In this document: positions 11,791-21,238 of the stretch, one piece after another
How positions within the stretch are numbered: the first letter of the stretch is position 1
Layout of the letters: each line of letters begins with the position of its first letter
NCBI GenBank assembly: GCA_001051155.2
Contig: JYIP02000004.1
Location: forward strand, 2,350,383-2,414,382
DNA from: Chrysoporthe austroafricana
Taxonomy: Eukaryota; Ascomycota; Sordariomycetes; Diaporthales; Cryphonectriaceae
DNA: 64,000 nt
Direction of reading: 5' to 3'
The notes under the pieces: model-generated
What the model was told of the DNA's origin: nothing
Databases searched by the model: none
The model's input: the letters and a program-made list of their open reading frames with translations, nothing else
Translations under genes and position numbers: made by a program

Positions 11791-12344
11791 TGTTGAAAGG
11801 CCAGGAACGACTCAAGACGGTGATGAATGAGCGTAGAGAAGGGGAGGGTCCTAGGCTTAAGAGTCACGCCCTCCAGAGGGGGGTCGGCGGATGGGGGAGG
11901 ACGCTGGGGGGTTGTTGCTGGGAGGGCGGGAGATTCGAGCCACGATTGCATCGCGCCGGGCGCGAGACAGCTTTCTGGCCACCCGGCAGCCTGTCAAGCG
12001 ATCCAGTTCAGGGGGGGCCTCCCGTCTTGGGGGGCGGTGCCTGCCGGCCCACGGTGCCACCTGCAGGGCCCGTGCGCTGGGGACCACGCCCAGCTTTCGC
12101 CTCCAGAATTTCTACCAAGGCAGCTGCACGCCTCCCAACTCAGACGTCGAGCCTTGTTCCGCACGACAACTCGCAGAGGCTCTGCGTTCTTCCAACCGCC
12201 TCGACGATCCCGCTACAGCCGATCGCTGCAGGACGTCTGCGTCAAGGCACGATTTCCTCCGCCTGCTTCGAGTTTCCTGCCGACAGCAGAGGTGACGCCT
12301 GCCCGCGGAGGCCTCTACGACGGCCGGTTGCCTGCGCCGTCGAG
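11791..12344. other. Divergent promoter between DPM2 and CWC22
   Basis: This is the shared upstream region of two divergently transcribed genes. The CWC22 frame stays open across it, but the sequence lacks conserved residues, so I read it as 5' UTR and promoter. No clear core element could be picked out. Confidence 0.55.
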
Positions 12345-15119
12345 ATGGCGACAGAAACCGCATCCGTGGTGAGCGACCACCACCTAGACGACCGCTCCCC
12401 CGACCGTCCGCCCCGGTCGCCGCCGTGCAAGCGCTACCAAGATGAGGACCAGGGCGACGACGACAACGACGACGGGGCCAGGGACAGGGCGCGCGACCGC
12501 TCCCCCCCTGGGCGCGACGCCCGGCCGCGGCGCAAGGCCGTGGACAGCTACCGCCCCGAGCGGCGCGGAGGGCCGCCGCGCGACCGCGAGGCGCCGGCAC
12601 CCAGGCGCGAGCGCACGCCGCCGGCGCCCACCGAGGAGCAGAAGCAGGCCGCCGCGAAGGCCGAGTACGACCGCCTGCTGAACGCGCGCTCCGGGGGCAC
12701 GTACATCCCGCCCGCGCGGCTCCGCGCGCTGCAGGCGCAGATCACGGACAAGACGACCAAGGAGTGGCAGCGCATGGCGTGGGAGGCGCTCAAGAAGTCG
12801 ATCAACGGGCTGATCAACAAGGCCAACAGCCCGAACCTCAAGCAGATCGTGCCGGAGCTGTTCCAGGAGAACCTGGTGCGCGGCAAGGGCCTGTTCTGCC
12901 AGAGCATCATGAAGGCGCAGGCGGCGTCCCTGCCGTTCACGCCCATCTACGCGGCCATGGTGGCCATCGTCAACACGAAGCTGCCCGCCGTCGGGGAGCT
13001 GCTCGTCAAGAGGCTGGTCCTGCGGTTCCGGAAGGGCTTCCGCCGGAACGACAAGGCGGTGTGCCTGTCGACCACGACGTTCCTCGCGCACCTGACGAAC
13101 CACCAGGTCGTGTCGGAGACGCTGGTCGCGCAGATGCTCCTGCTCCTGCTGCACAAGCCGACTGACGACAGCGTGGAGATCGCCGTGAACCTCACGAGGG
13201 AGGTCGGCCAGTTCCTGGAGGAGATGAACGAGCCCATCGCCAGGGCTGTGTTCGACCAGTTCCGCAACATCCTGCACGACAGCGACATCGAGAAGCGGGT
13301 GCAGTATCAGATCGAGGTCTTGTTCCAGCAGCGGAAGGACAGGTTCAAGGACAACCCCTCAGTCAAGGAGGAGCTGGACCTGGTGGAGGAGGAGGACCAG
13401 ATCACCCACAACCTGGATCTGCAGGCAGACATCGACGGACAGGACGGTCTGAACATCTTCAAGTACGATCCCGAGTACGAGGAGCACGAGGAGGCCTACA
13501 AGAAACTGAAGGCCGAGATTCTGGGCGAGGGCAGCGACTATGAAGACGACAGCGACGACGACGACGAGTCTTCGGAGAGCGAGGACGAGGAGCAGAAGGC
13601 TGTGGAGATCAAGGACCAGAGCAATGCCGACCTGGTAAACCTGCGGAGGACGATCTACCTCACCTTGATGTCGTCCGCGGATTACGAGGAATCTGTCCAC
13701 AAGCTCCTGAGGATCCAGATCCCGGTGGGTTATGAAAAGGAGCTACCGGAAATGGTCGTCGAGTGCTGCAGCCAGGAGAAGACATACACCAAGTTCTATG
13801 GTGGTATCGCAGAGCGGCTGGCCAAGATCAACAGGATGTGGAACGGTCTCTTCGAGCGGGCCTTCGCCGAATATTACGAGAAGATCCACCGGTACGACAG
13901 CAACAAGCTCCGGAACATCGCCAGGTTGTTTGGACACATGTTCGGGTCGGATGCCATTGCCTGGCATTGCCTGTCAGTCATTCACCTGAACGAGGAGGAG
14001 ACGACATCGGCTTCCCGTATCTTCATCAAGATCCTCTTCCAGGAGATCGTCGAGGAGATCGGCATGGCCAAGCTGCAAGCTCGGTGCAGGGACGACATCC
14101 TCCTACCCAGCCTCGAGGGTCTCTTTCCCCGTGGGGACAACCGCCGCAACATCCGCTTTGCCATCAACTACTTCACATCGATCGGCATGGGTGCCCTCAC
14201 GGAGGATATGCGAGAATACCTGCAGAACCTGCCCCCACCAGCACTTCCTGCGCCGGTCAAGGCTGATGATGACTCGGACTCGGACACGGCTTCCAGCTAT
14301 TCTTCCTACACCGGCTCATCTCGCTCCCGATCGCCCCCGCCACGACGCGCGGTCGACCGCCGCCGGTCCTACACTCGAAGCGTCACTCCACCACGCCGCA
14401 ACCGGCGAGATTCATCATACAGTCGCGACCGCAGCCTGACCCGGTCCAGGTCACCAGCGCCGCGTCGAGACGCCAGGGACGACAGTCGAGGTCGCTCCCT
14501 CACTCGTTCCCCGCCGCGGCGCGGCAACGCGAGACCCCGATCGTACAGCCGGTCGACACGATCATATTCCTCGGACGGGTCTCTGTCGAGGTCTCGCTCT
14601 CCCCCACCGAGAAGGGCTCCGGCTAGGCGCTCGCTGTCAGATTCTCGCTCACCGGCCCCTCGCAGGGTGGCGCCGCGCTCGTTGTCCCGATCAATATCCC
14701 CGCCACCCCGACGGGCCGTCAACCAGTCACCTGGCAGGTCGAGATCACCACCGCCCCGGCGCGCCGCCAACCGCTCGATCTCCCGCTCCCCTACACCACC
14801 CCCAAGACGCCGCCCGGCCGCGAGGTCGCTGTCGCGATCGCCCTCGCCCCCGCCGAGGCGTGGTGCCGGCAGCTACCGCGACCGGTCCGACAGCCGGAGC
14901 CTCTCCCGCTCACGAACACCCCCGCCGCGGCGGAACGCTGCGCCCCGCCGGGCCCGTTCGCCGTCCGTGGACTCGCGGTCCCGGTCGCCGCCGCCTCGCC
15001 GGGCGAGGCGGAACAGCTCTTCCCCTGTGAGCGATGCGCCGCGCGGCGAGAGGAGGCGGCGGAACAGCAGCTCGGACGCGAGCAGTGCGCCCAGGAAGAG
15101 GTATCGGAGGAGCAGCTAG
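12345..15119 (+). CDS. CWC22: Pre-mRNA-splicing factor CWC22 with RS-rich tail
   Basis: A single exon of 924 residues. The start at 12345 (MATETASVVSDHH) is chosen because upstream in-frame sequence is non-conserved. An RD/DD-rich charged N terminus is followed by a MIF4G domain (about residues 140-325, including WEALKKSINGLINKANSPNL), an acidic linker (about 395-420) and an MA3 domain (about 428-545, starting NLRRTIYLTLMSSADYEES). From about residue 645 the protein is an RS domain with about a dozen copies of an SxSPPPRR unit. CWC22 is a spliceosomal protein that, in animals, carries eIF4A3 for exon-junction-complex loading and is required for step one of splicing. Yeast Cwc22 (577 aa) lacks the RS tail, while S. 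pombe Cwf22 is closer in length. The assignment is firm. Confidence 0.93.
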   Translation: MATETASVVSDHHLDDRSPDRPPRSPPCKRYQDEDQGDDDNDDGARDRARDRSPPGRDARPRRKAVDSYRPERRGGPPRDREAPAPRRERTPPAPTEEQKQAAAKAEYDRLLNARSGGTYIPPARLRALQAQITDKTTKEWQRMAWEALKKSINGLINKANSPNLKQIVPELFQENLVRGKGLFCQSIMKAQAASLPFTPIYAAMVAIVNTKLPAVGELLVKRLVLRFRKGFRRNDKAVCLSTTTFLAHLTNHQVVSETLVAQMLLLLLHKPTDDSVEIAVNLTREVGQFLEEMNEPIARAVFDQFRNILHDSDIEKRVQYQIEVLFQQRKDRFKDNPSVKEELDLVEEEDQITHNLDLQADIDGQDGLNIFKYDPEYEEHEEAYKKLKAEILGEGSDYEDDSDDDDESSESEDEEQKAVEIKDQSNADLVNLRRTIYLTLMSSADYEESVHKLLRIQIPVGYEKELPEMVVECCSQEKTYTKFYGGIAERLAKINRMWNGLFERAFAEYYEKIHRYDSNKLRNIARLFGHMFGSDAIAWHCLSVIHLNEEETTSASRIFIKILFQEIVEEIGMAKLQARCRDDILLPSLEGLFPRGDNRRNIRFAINYFTSIGMGALTEDMREYLQNLPPPALPAPVKADDDSDSDTASSYSSYTGSSRSRSPPPRRAVDRRRSYTRSVTPPRRNRRDSSYSRDRSLTRSRSPAPRRDARDDSRGRSLTRSPPRRGNARPRSYSRSTRSYSSDGSLSRSRSPPPRRAPARRSLSDSRSPAPRRVAPRSLSRSISPPPRRAVNQSPGRSRSPPPRRAANRSISRSPTPPPRRRPAARSLSRSPSPPPRRGAGSYRDRSDSRSLSRSRTPPPRRNAAPRRARSPSVDSRSRSPPPRRARRNSSSPVSDAPRGERRRRNSSSDASSAPRKRYRRSS

Positions 15120-16427
15120 GATGGTCATGTCGAAGCTGGCAGCCGGGGACAGTAATGAGAGACAGGGAGGCTGGAACTAGAATCCTATGGCGAGGAGGAA
15201 CAGGGTCACATGGGCACAGTCAGCCACAAATTGGAATAGACCTCAGATTAAAGCTACATCAAATTGCCACCGTCAACGCAATCAATTGACTTGGTCTGCA
15301 CTTTCCATACTTCACTTCTTTTCTGCTTGATGGTGCCTCCCTCCTTGTGTAGTCGTATTGAAGAAGGAGCTTTCTATTTCAGTGTTATGTCTACCGTATT
15401 ACGATCTGCTGGGTCAGTCCCAGAAACGCACCATTCTGCCCTTGTCGTCAGCCTGCCGCGGGGAAACACTCGGCTGCTTTCACATGTTACTGCGGGGGTT
15501 TTTTCAAGCAAGGCTCACATAGACAGGCGAGACACAGTGCGCTATGGGAGGAGGAATGTAATGTGAGCACGTAGAGAGAGGACAGGTCGGCAGGAGGACG
15601 CCGGGGGACGGCTGGGCTGATAGGAGAAGGAGAGAGAGAGAGCTTTGTGGAAGCGTAGCGAGGCGGCTGCATGTATGTCGTCACACGAAGACCGGAGGAA
15701 AACTTCAGAGCAACATCGTGAGCGATCTGGCCCACCTCTCATTCCCCCTCGCGAACCTGCTGCCTCACTATGTACAAAGAATTCTCTCCTTCCTGCCCCC
15801 TCCCCTCTCCCTGCCCCGAACTGCGGCGTAGGACGGGATCGAGACCTCGTGTGGCGGGCCGTCCTACCCCCCCCCTCGCCCAGGGATCTCCGCGAGGATT
15901 CACAGGGCTTCTTCCTCCTGGGCCTCCAAAAGGGGGAAGGAGGAGGGGGAAAAAATTGTCTCATCTCTCTCGGGACGACGTGGTGTGGATATCTGGAAGT
16001 GTACGAAAACAGCAGAAAATTAAAGCGATCGCGAGCTGCAAAAAAAGCGAAATAGCAAGGTGATGGGACTGTATCTAGATTCGGGAAGGGGAGAAGGGGG
16101 GGGGGCGCCTTGGAGGATGGGCCGTGGGATCCCACCCCTCCTTCCCTAACTCGACCAAGCTCTTTCTATCGAGGTGTGTGTGTGATTTTGTTTTTCCCAT
16201 TTCTTTGGCAGTCTACCCAGCGAGTGTGGAACAATGGCCCCGGAAGAAGAAAGAAAGCCGTCTCCCTCAAAATCGCTCACCACCTCGGGACGATCTCAGC
16301 CGCAGAAAAAGAGAGAGAGAACAAGAAAGAGAGAGGAGAAACAGGCCGCTCCGTCAGATCCCATCAAACCCCCCCTTCCTCCAGGCTCAAAGGCCCGGAA
16401 CCTCGCCCCCCCCCCCGGCTGGTCAGC
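15120..16427. other. Convergent 3' region between CWC22 and 6-phosphogluconolactonase
   Basis: No gene supported. It holds a short (GA)n tract near 15630, C-rich and A-rich runs, and the 3' UTRs of two convergent genes. A long plus-strand frame entering from 16110 is antisense to the lactonase gene. Confidence 0.6.
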
Positions 16428-17252
16428 CTACAGGTTGAAGCCGCGGCGGGGGTAGCTCACGCCGTGGACGGCGGGCTCGTCGACGAACCAGCTACACCGG
16501 TCGCCGGTCTGCTCGTTGACGAGGGCGCAGGGGAGGCCGGAGGCGGCGCCGTCCTCGAAGATTTGCTTCATGATGTCGCGCTTGCCGGCGCCGGTGGCGA
16601 CGAAGGCGACGCGCACGGCGTGGGTGACGACGGGGAGGGTCAGGGTGATGCGGCGGGGCGGGGGCTTGGGGCTGTCGTCGATGGGGGCGACCCAGGCGCT
16701 GGTCTCGCGCAGGAGCTCGTGGCCGGGGAAGAGGGAGCAGGTGTGGCCGTCGGGCCCGCAGCCGAGCAGGAGCAGGTCGAAGATGGGCAGGCGCACGGAG
16801 TCGCGCGAGGCGAAGGAGCCGACGAGGACCTGCTCGTAGTCGTCGGCGACCTCGGGGGTGTCCTCGGCGAGCTTGTCGCGGTTGATGGGGTAGACGGTGG
16901 GGCGGGGCGCGCCGGCGGGGAGGCGGTCGAGCAGCTCGGCCTTGAGGAGGGCGTAGTTGGAATCGGGGTGGTCGAGGGGCACGACGCGCTCGTCGGCGAA
17001 GAAGATCTCCCAGCGGTCCCACTTGACGGCGTCGGCGGGGGCGGCGGCGGGGGCGAGCAGGGCGGCGGCGAGAGTCTTGGGCAGCGAGCCGCCGGACACG
17101 GCGACCTTGAAGGAGCCGTGGCGTTGTATGCCGGCGTTCTGGCAGTGGACCACGTATGCGCGCAGGGCCGGGGCCAGGGCGGCGACGTCGGGGAAGGGGA
17201 AGAGGTTGGCCTGGCCGTGGGTGCCCAGGGACTGGCGCGGGGTGGACGACAT
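16428..17252 (-). CDS. 6-phosphogluconolactonase
   Basis: A single exon of 274 residues on the minus strand, starting MSSTPRQSLG. It hydrolyses 6-phosphogluconolactone to 6-phosphogluconate, the second step of the oxidative pentose phosphate pathway, in the cytosol. Visible family motifs are VAVSGGSLPKTLA (phosphate-binding, about residues 49-61), WEIFFADERVVPLDHPDSNY (about 80-99), the LLLLGCGPDGHTCSLFPG loop with the catalytic His, and VAFVATGAGKRDIM near the C terminus. The length matches yeast Sol3/Sol4 (about 250). There is no transit peptide. The downstream neighbour is the convergent CWC22 gene, and the promoter lies in the long repeat-rich region 17253-20163. Confidence 0.93.
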   Translation of the reverse strand: MSSTPRQSLGTHGQANLFPFPDVAALAPALRAYVVHCQNAGIQRHGSFKVAVSGGSLPKTLAAALLAPAAAPADAVKWDRWEIFFADERVVPLDHPDSNYALLKAELLDRLPAGAPRPTVYPINRDKLAEDTPEVADDYEQVLVGSFASRDSVRLPIFDLLLLGCGPDGHTCSLFPGHELLRETSAWVAPIDDSPKPPPRRITLTLPVVTHAVRVAFVATGAGKRDIMKQIFEDGAASGLPCALVNEQTGDRCSWFVDEPAVHGVSYPRRGFNL

Positions 17253-17775
17253 GGCCTTGGCTGGTGTCCTGTCCGGAGGACGGGCGTCGCGAGGGCTCGT
17301 TGAGGTGAGGAGGCTTGTCGATGGGAGGAGGAGGACGACGACGAGGACGAGGGCGAGGAGGACGAGGGTGTGGGAGAGGGGAGCAGGAGGAGCTTGGGTT
17401 ACAGCCGAGCGAGAGTCGGGCGGGTTTGGAGGGACGCCTCGATCTCGATTGCTGCGTCGCGAGGTCCGAGGAAGGGGTTCTCGTCCTTTATGACTGCGCG
17501 ATTTGACGGCGGCAGACGTGGTGAATCACCTTCGCGGGGGGGCGCCCTGGAGAGAGAGAGGGAGAGAGGGAGAGAGAGAGATAACGTGTGGCGGGGAACA
17601 CGGGCGTGGGTGCGACGACGGGGGCCAGTACCTAGTGATGTGGATTGGCCCTGGCTGCGTGTGCGTGACACGTCCCGCAGAGGAGCAGGCGTCGAGGTTG
17701 AGCGCTCCTTGGGAGAGGTGAAGCAAAAGTGGCGGGGGAGGGGGAGGGTGAAAAAAAAAAATGTCGCGGGTGGCT

Positions 17776-17858
17776 GTATGTGTTGTGTGTGTGTGTGGGC
17801 GTGCGTGTGGGCGTGTGTGTGTCTGTGTGTGTCTGTGAGTATGTGCGTGTATATATAT
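17776..17858. repeat. GT-rich microsatellite
   Basis: Imperfect GT dinucleotide tract interrupted by GGGC and CT steps, ending in a TATATATA run. It lies upstream of the lactonase gene. Confidence 0.85.
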
Positions 17859-18459
17859 GCGGTCTGGAGTGAGGGTCGAGGGGTGTGTCGTCGATTGGAG
17901 GGGCAGGGCTTCTCTGTGGTACTCTGGCCTGGCTGGTTCTTGGGGGGGGGGGGCGCAGCTCTGCCGTACCTAGCACGCCTGGCAGCTGGGACCCAGGACC
18001 TGGTTTAGTGGGGTTGCCGCCGCAGGTTTCCTGGTATCTGGGCTATCGATAAGGCCGTTGCGCCTAGGCCTGGTGGAGGGGACGAGGGGCCGCCACTAGG
18101 CTCAGCTCAGCTCAGCTCACAGCGTAGCGCAGCACGCACGCAGAGGGCCGTCACCGTCGTCGTCGTCGCCGTCCTTGTCGCCGTCGTCTGCTGCTGTGAA
18201 TTCCCCGTCGAGGTTCGCAGGGCGGGCTGGCCGGCTAGGGAGGCAGGCGGAGAGGAGAGCTTTCCCAGAGACGCTCACGAGCCAGAGGGGAGACGGTGGG
18301 TGAGACGGTCGAACCGCGCAGCAGAGCAGAAGCTACCCGTGGCGAGGGAGAACGAAAAAGTTGACGAGTCGAAATCCCCAGCGGGCAGACCAGGCAGTGG
18401 GTGGCTGGCTACAGCAGAGCGCGGCCGATGTGGCCTCCTGCTGGTATGAGAAGACGCAG

Positions 18460-18461
<2 letters not shown>

Positions 18462-18494
<33 letters not shown>
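18462..18494. repeat. (CA)n microsatellite
   Basis: About 16 perfect CA units followed by degenerate CA/CG units to about 18530. Confidence 0.95.
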
Positions 18495-18501
<7 letters not shown>

Positions 18502-19073
18502 CAAACACAACGCACACACAACACGCACACCCCCCTCTCCCAGGGCGCTATCCCCGTCGAGAACCCGGGGCAGGCCTACCAGTCACGTCTGGGCATCGCG
18601 ATGACGGGCTGAGCGAGACTCTTTATTTATGGGTTTACTTCCCTGCCGGGGACGAGGCGGTGGGGGGAGGGGGAGGGCTGGCCCTGACCTCTGCCTCCGC
18701 CTCCCTTTTTCACATGCCAGACCAGACAAACCATCGACTCGTTCTGGGCGACCGCCACGACAGGACAAACACCCCGTCTCCAATCAGGCCGGCTGCCGCG
18801 TGCTCAGCAGGTCCTAGCGCTCTCGCGTGGTGGCCTGCCAGCTCGTGCGCGCTGCCCAGAGCACCTCTCGATAGATCCTAGCCCTGCTTATTTGCTGCCC
18901 ATCGGTCCCAGAAACACAAGCCCTGGCACCGGAGCCCGCGATAGTTAGTACACGGGCTTGCGCGGACGGCCCCGCGCGGAGCCCAGGTACCGCGACAACC
19001 TTCACCACGGTCACATCTCACATCCACTCTCCCCAGAAACGGGTGAGCCCCCGAGCTGGGGCCCAGACAACCT

Positions 19074-19101
19074 AGACAGACAGACAGACAGACAGACAGA
19101 C
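19074..19101. repeat. (AGAC)n microsatellite
   Basis: Seven perfect AGAC units in the intergenic region upstream of the PHO13-like gene. Confidence 0.95.
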
Positions 19102-20163
19102 GTCTTTATCCGGGGCGCCGGCGCGCCCGCCGTGCCTCGTTCGGGCTAGCCTTGCGCCCTGCCAGACAACTTGTCAGGTAATCTCCTCATCGCTTGTGAC
19201 ATCCAGGTGTCCCCGGCCTCGGCAGGACGACCAAGAGAGAGAGCCCATGGTGGTGGTCTTTTGTTCTGTTCTGCGATACACAGGGTTGTCCAGAAGTGTC
19301 CAGAAGGTTAACGGGATCTATCGTCGCCGTTTGACTTTGGCCCCATTGACAGCCCGCCCCGGCAAGTGGGGAAAGGATGTCGTCATCGTGCGCATCCATT
19401 TTTTTTTTTTTTTTTTCTCTCTTCCTCTGGTCTCAGCCCAGGCCTGCGTCGCTAAGCTAAGCATTATGCAGCAGCCGTCATTAGGGCGAGGCAAGGGGGC
19501 CCCTCACCACACAGCACGCACGCAGCGCCGGCCGATACGGATCAGTCCTTATCGGATGGGCTACCATGGTAGAGGGTTATGCGGTTTGATGTTAGGAATA
19601 GTTGCATGTTGCAGAGGCAACCCAGCCACCCTCCCCCTTTAGAGAAAGACCATACCGAGCGGGGGAGGGAGGACAGCAAGTACAAAGAAAGAAAGATAAG
19701 GGACAAGAAAAAAAAGAAAAAAAAAAGGTTCGGTCCGCCGACGGCTGGCGTTGTCGCCTCGCCGGCTGCGGGCTCGGCAGGGTTAGGGGAGATGGACCAT
19801 CCCCCCCCCCCTCGCGGGAGACAGCGACTGTTCACGATCCCGTCATGGCCTTCCTTCGAATCCAATCCTCCGTAGCCAAGCTGGTATTGAGTCTACATAA
19901 GCCGAGGAACTTGACTCGCAACCCCTTCCTCCTGCTGTCGCTGCGGACGTGAGCCCTGCTTAGGCGAGGAGCGCGCGCTCTTGATAGCGGGTACGGTACG
20001 ATACTCGCTAGTGAGCTTTCGACCGCCGGGATTCACAACCTCGACTCATCACCCCATCACTCACCACTACCAACAGAAACAGATCGACCGACCTGTCCGG
20101 TAGCCGTTGGCCCTACTGCGTCAGACCTCCTCCCAGAAACAGAATCCCGCTACTCACGAGACC

Positions 20164-21238
20164 ATGGCGTCCTCCCAGGCCCCGCAGTACCTCACCGGTG
20201 ATGCTGCCGCCATCAGTGAGTTCCTCGACAGGTTCGATGTGCGTCATTTTCGACCGCGCCCGCCCGCAGGGCGTCGAGCCTCACCGCCCGCGTGCTGACA
20301 CCGAGCGCAGACGTTCCTGATAGACTGTGATGGTACGTCGTGATGCCGGCCCCCCGCGAGCAGGACCAAAAGGCGCGCGCCCCCTCCCTGACGCATCAGT
20401 CCCAGGCGTGCTCTGGTCGGGCGACCACGTCTTCCCCGGCGTCCCCGAGACGATCGGGCTGCTGCGGGCCCGGGGCAAGCGCGTCGTGTTCGTGACCAAC
20501 AACTCGACCAAGTCGCGGGCCGAGTACGCGCGCAGGTTCGCGGCCAAGGGCATCCCGTGCGCCGCGGACGACGTGTTCGGGTCGTCGTACTCGGCCGCCG
20601 TCTACATCCGGCGCATCCTGCGGCTGCCGGCGGGGCGCGACAAGGTGTTCGTGCTCGGCGAGGCGGGCGTCGAGGCCGAGCTGCGCGCCGAGGGCGTGCC
20701 CTTCGCCGGCGGCACCGACCCGGCGTTCCGCCGCGACATCACCGACGCCGACTTCGCCGGCCTCGCCGACGGCTCGCTGCTCGACCCGGCCGTCGGCGCC
20801 GTGCTCGCCGGCCTCGACTTCCACGTCAACTACCTCAAGCTGGCCACCGCGCACCAGTACCTCGCCCGCGGCGCGCGCTTCCTCGCCACCAACACCGACG
20901 CCACGCTGCCCATGAACCACGCCTTCTTCCCCGGCGCCGGCTCCGTCCTCGTGCCCCTCGCCAACATGACGGGCCGCGAGCCGCTCTCCCTCGGCAAGCC
21001 CAGCCAGGCCATGATGGACGCCGTCGAGGGCCGGTTCCAGCTCGACCGCGCCCGCACGTGCATGGTCGGCGACCGCCTCAACACGGACATCTTGTTCGGC
21101 GTCGAGGGCCGCCTCGGCGGCACCCTGGCCGTCCAGACGGGCGTGCACAAGAAGGCCGACTGGGAGGCCGAGGGCGCCGTCGCCCGCCCGGCGTACTACG
21201 TGGACGCGCTGGCGGACCTGCTGGCGGCCGGCAGGTAA
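20164..21238 (+). CDS. PHO13-type HAD phosphatase (4-nitrophenylphosphatase / 2-phosphoglycolate phosphatase)
   Basis: Exons are 20164-20238, 20311-20332 (22 nt) and 20406-21238, with introns of 72 and 73 bp, giving 309 residues, close to yeast Pho13 (312). The 22-nt middle exon supplies TFLIDCDG, which joins VLWSGDH to form HAD motif I (DCDGVLW). Motif II is VTNNSTKSRAEYARRF, motif III contains the Lys of GKPSQAMMD, and motif IV is MVGDRLNTDI. HAD enzymes of this group dephosphorylate 2-phosphoglycolate and other toxic side-products of glycolysis in the cytosol, with the first Asp as nucleophile and Mg2+ as cofactor. All key residues are present. The start is supported by MASSQAPQYLTGDAAAISEFLDRFD, which resembles fungal relatives. 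Confidence 0.93.

Larger units (their letters stand above)
17253..20163. other. 2.9-kb divergent intergenic region with microsatellites
   Basis: It separates 6-phosphogluconolactonase (minus) from the PHO13-like gene (plus). I find no supported gene. It holds GA-rich (17551-17582), GT-rich (17776-17858), CA (18462-18494) and GACA (19074-19101) repeats, a T17-like run near 19400 and an A/G-rich tract near 19660-19730. Open frames here are short and made of repeat-encoded residues. Both promoters must lie within it. Confidence 0.6.

Noticed and set aside
12384..13277. 297-residue minus-strand frame
   Set aside because: Antisense to the CWC22 MIF4G region, with no independent support.
16110..17303. 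397-residue plus-strand frame
   Set aside because: Antisense to the 6-phosphogluconolactonase gene; repetitive Gly/Glu/Val sequence without motifs.
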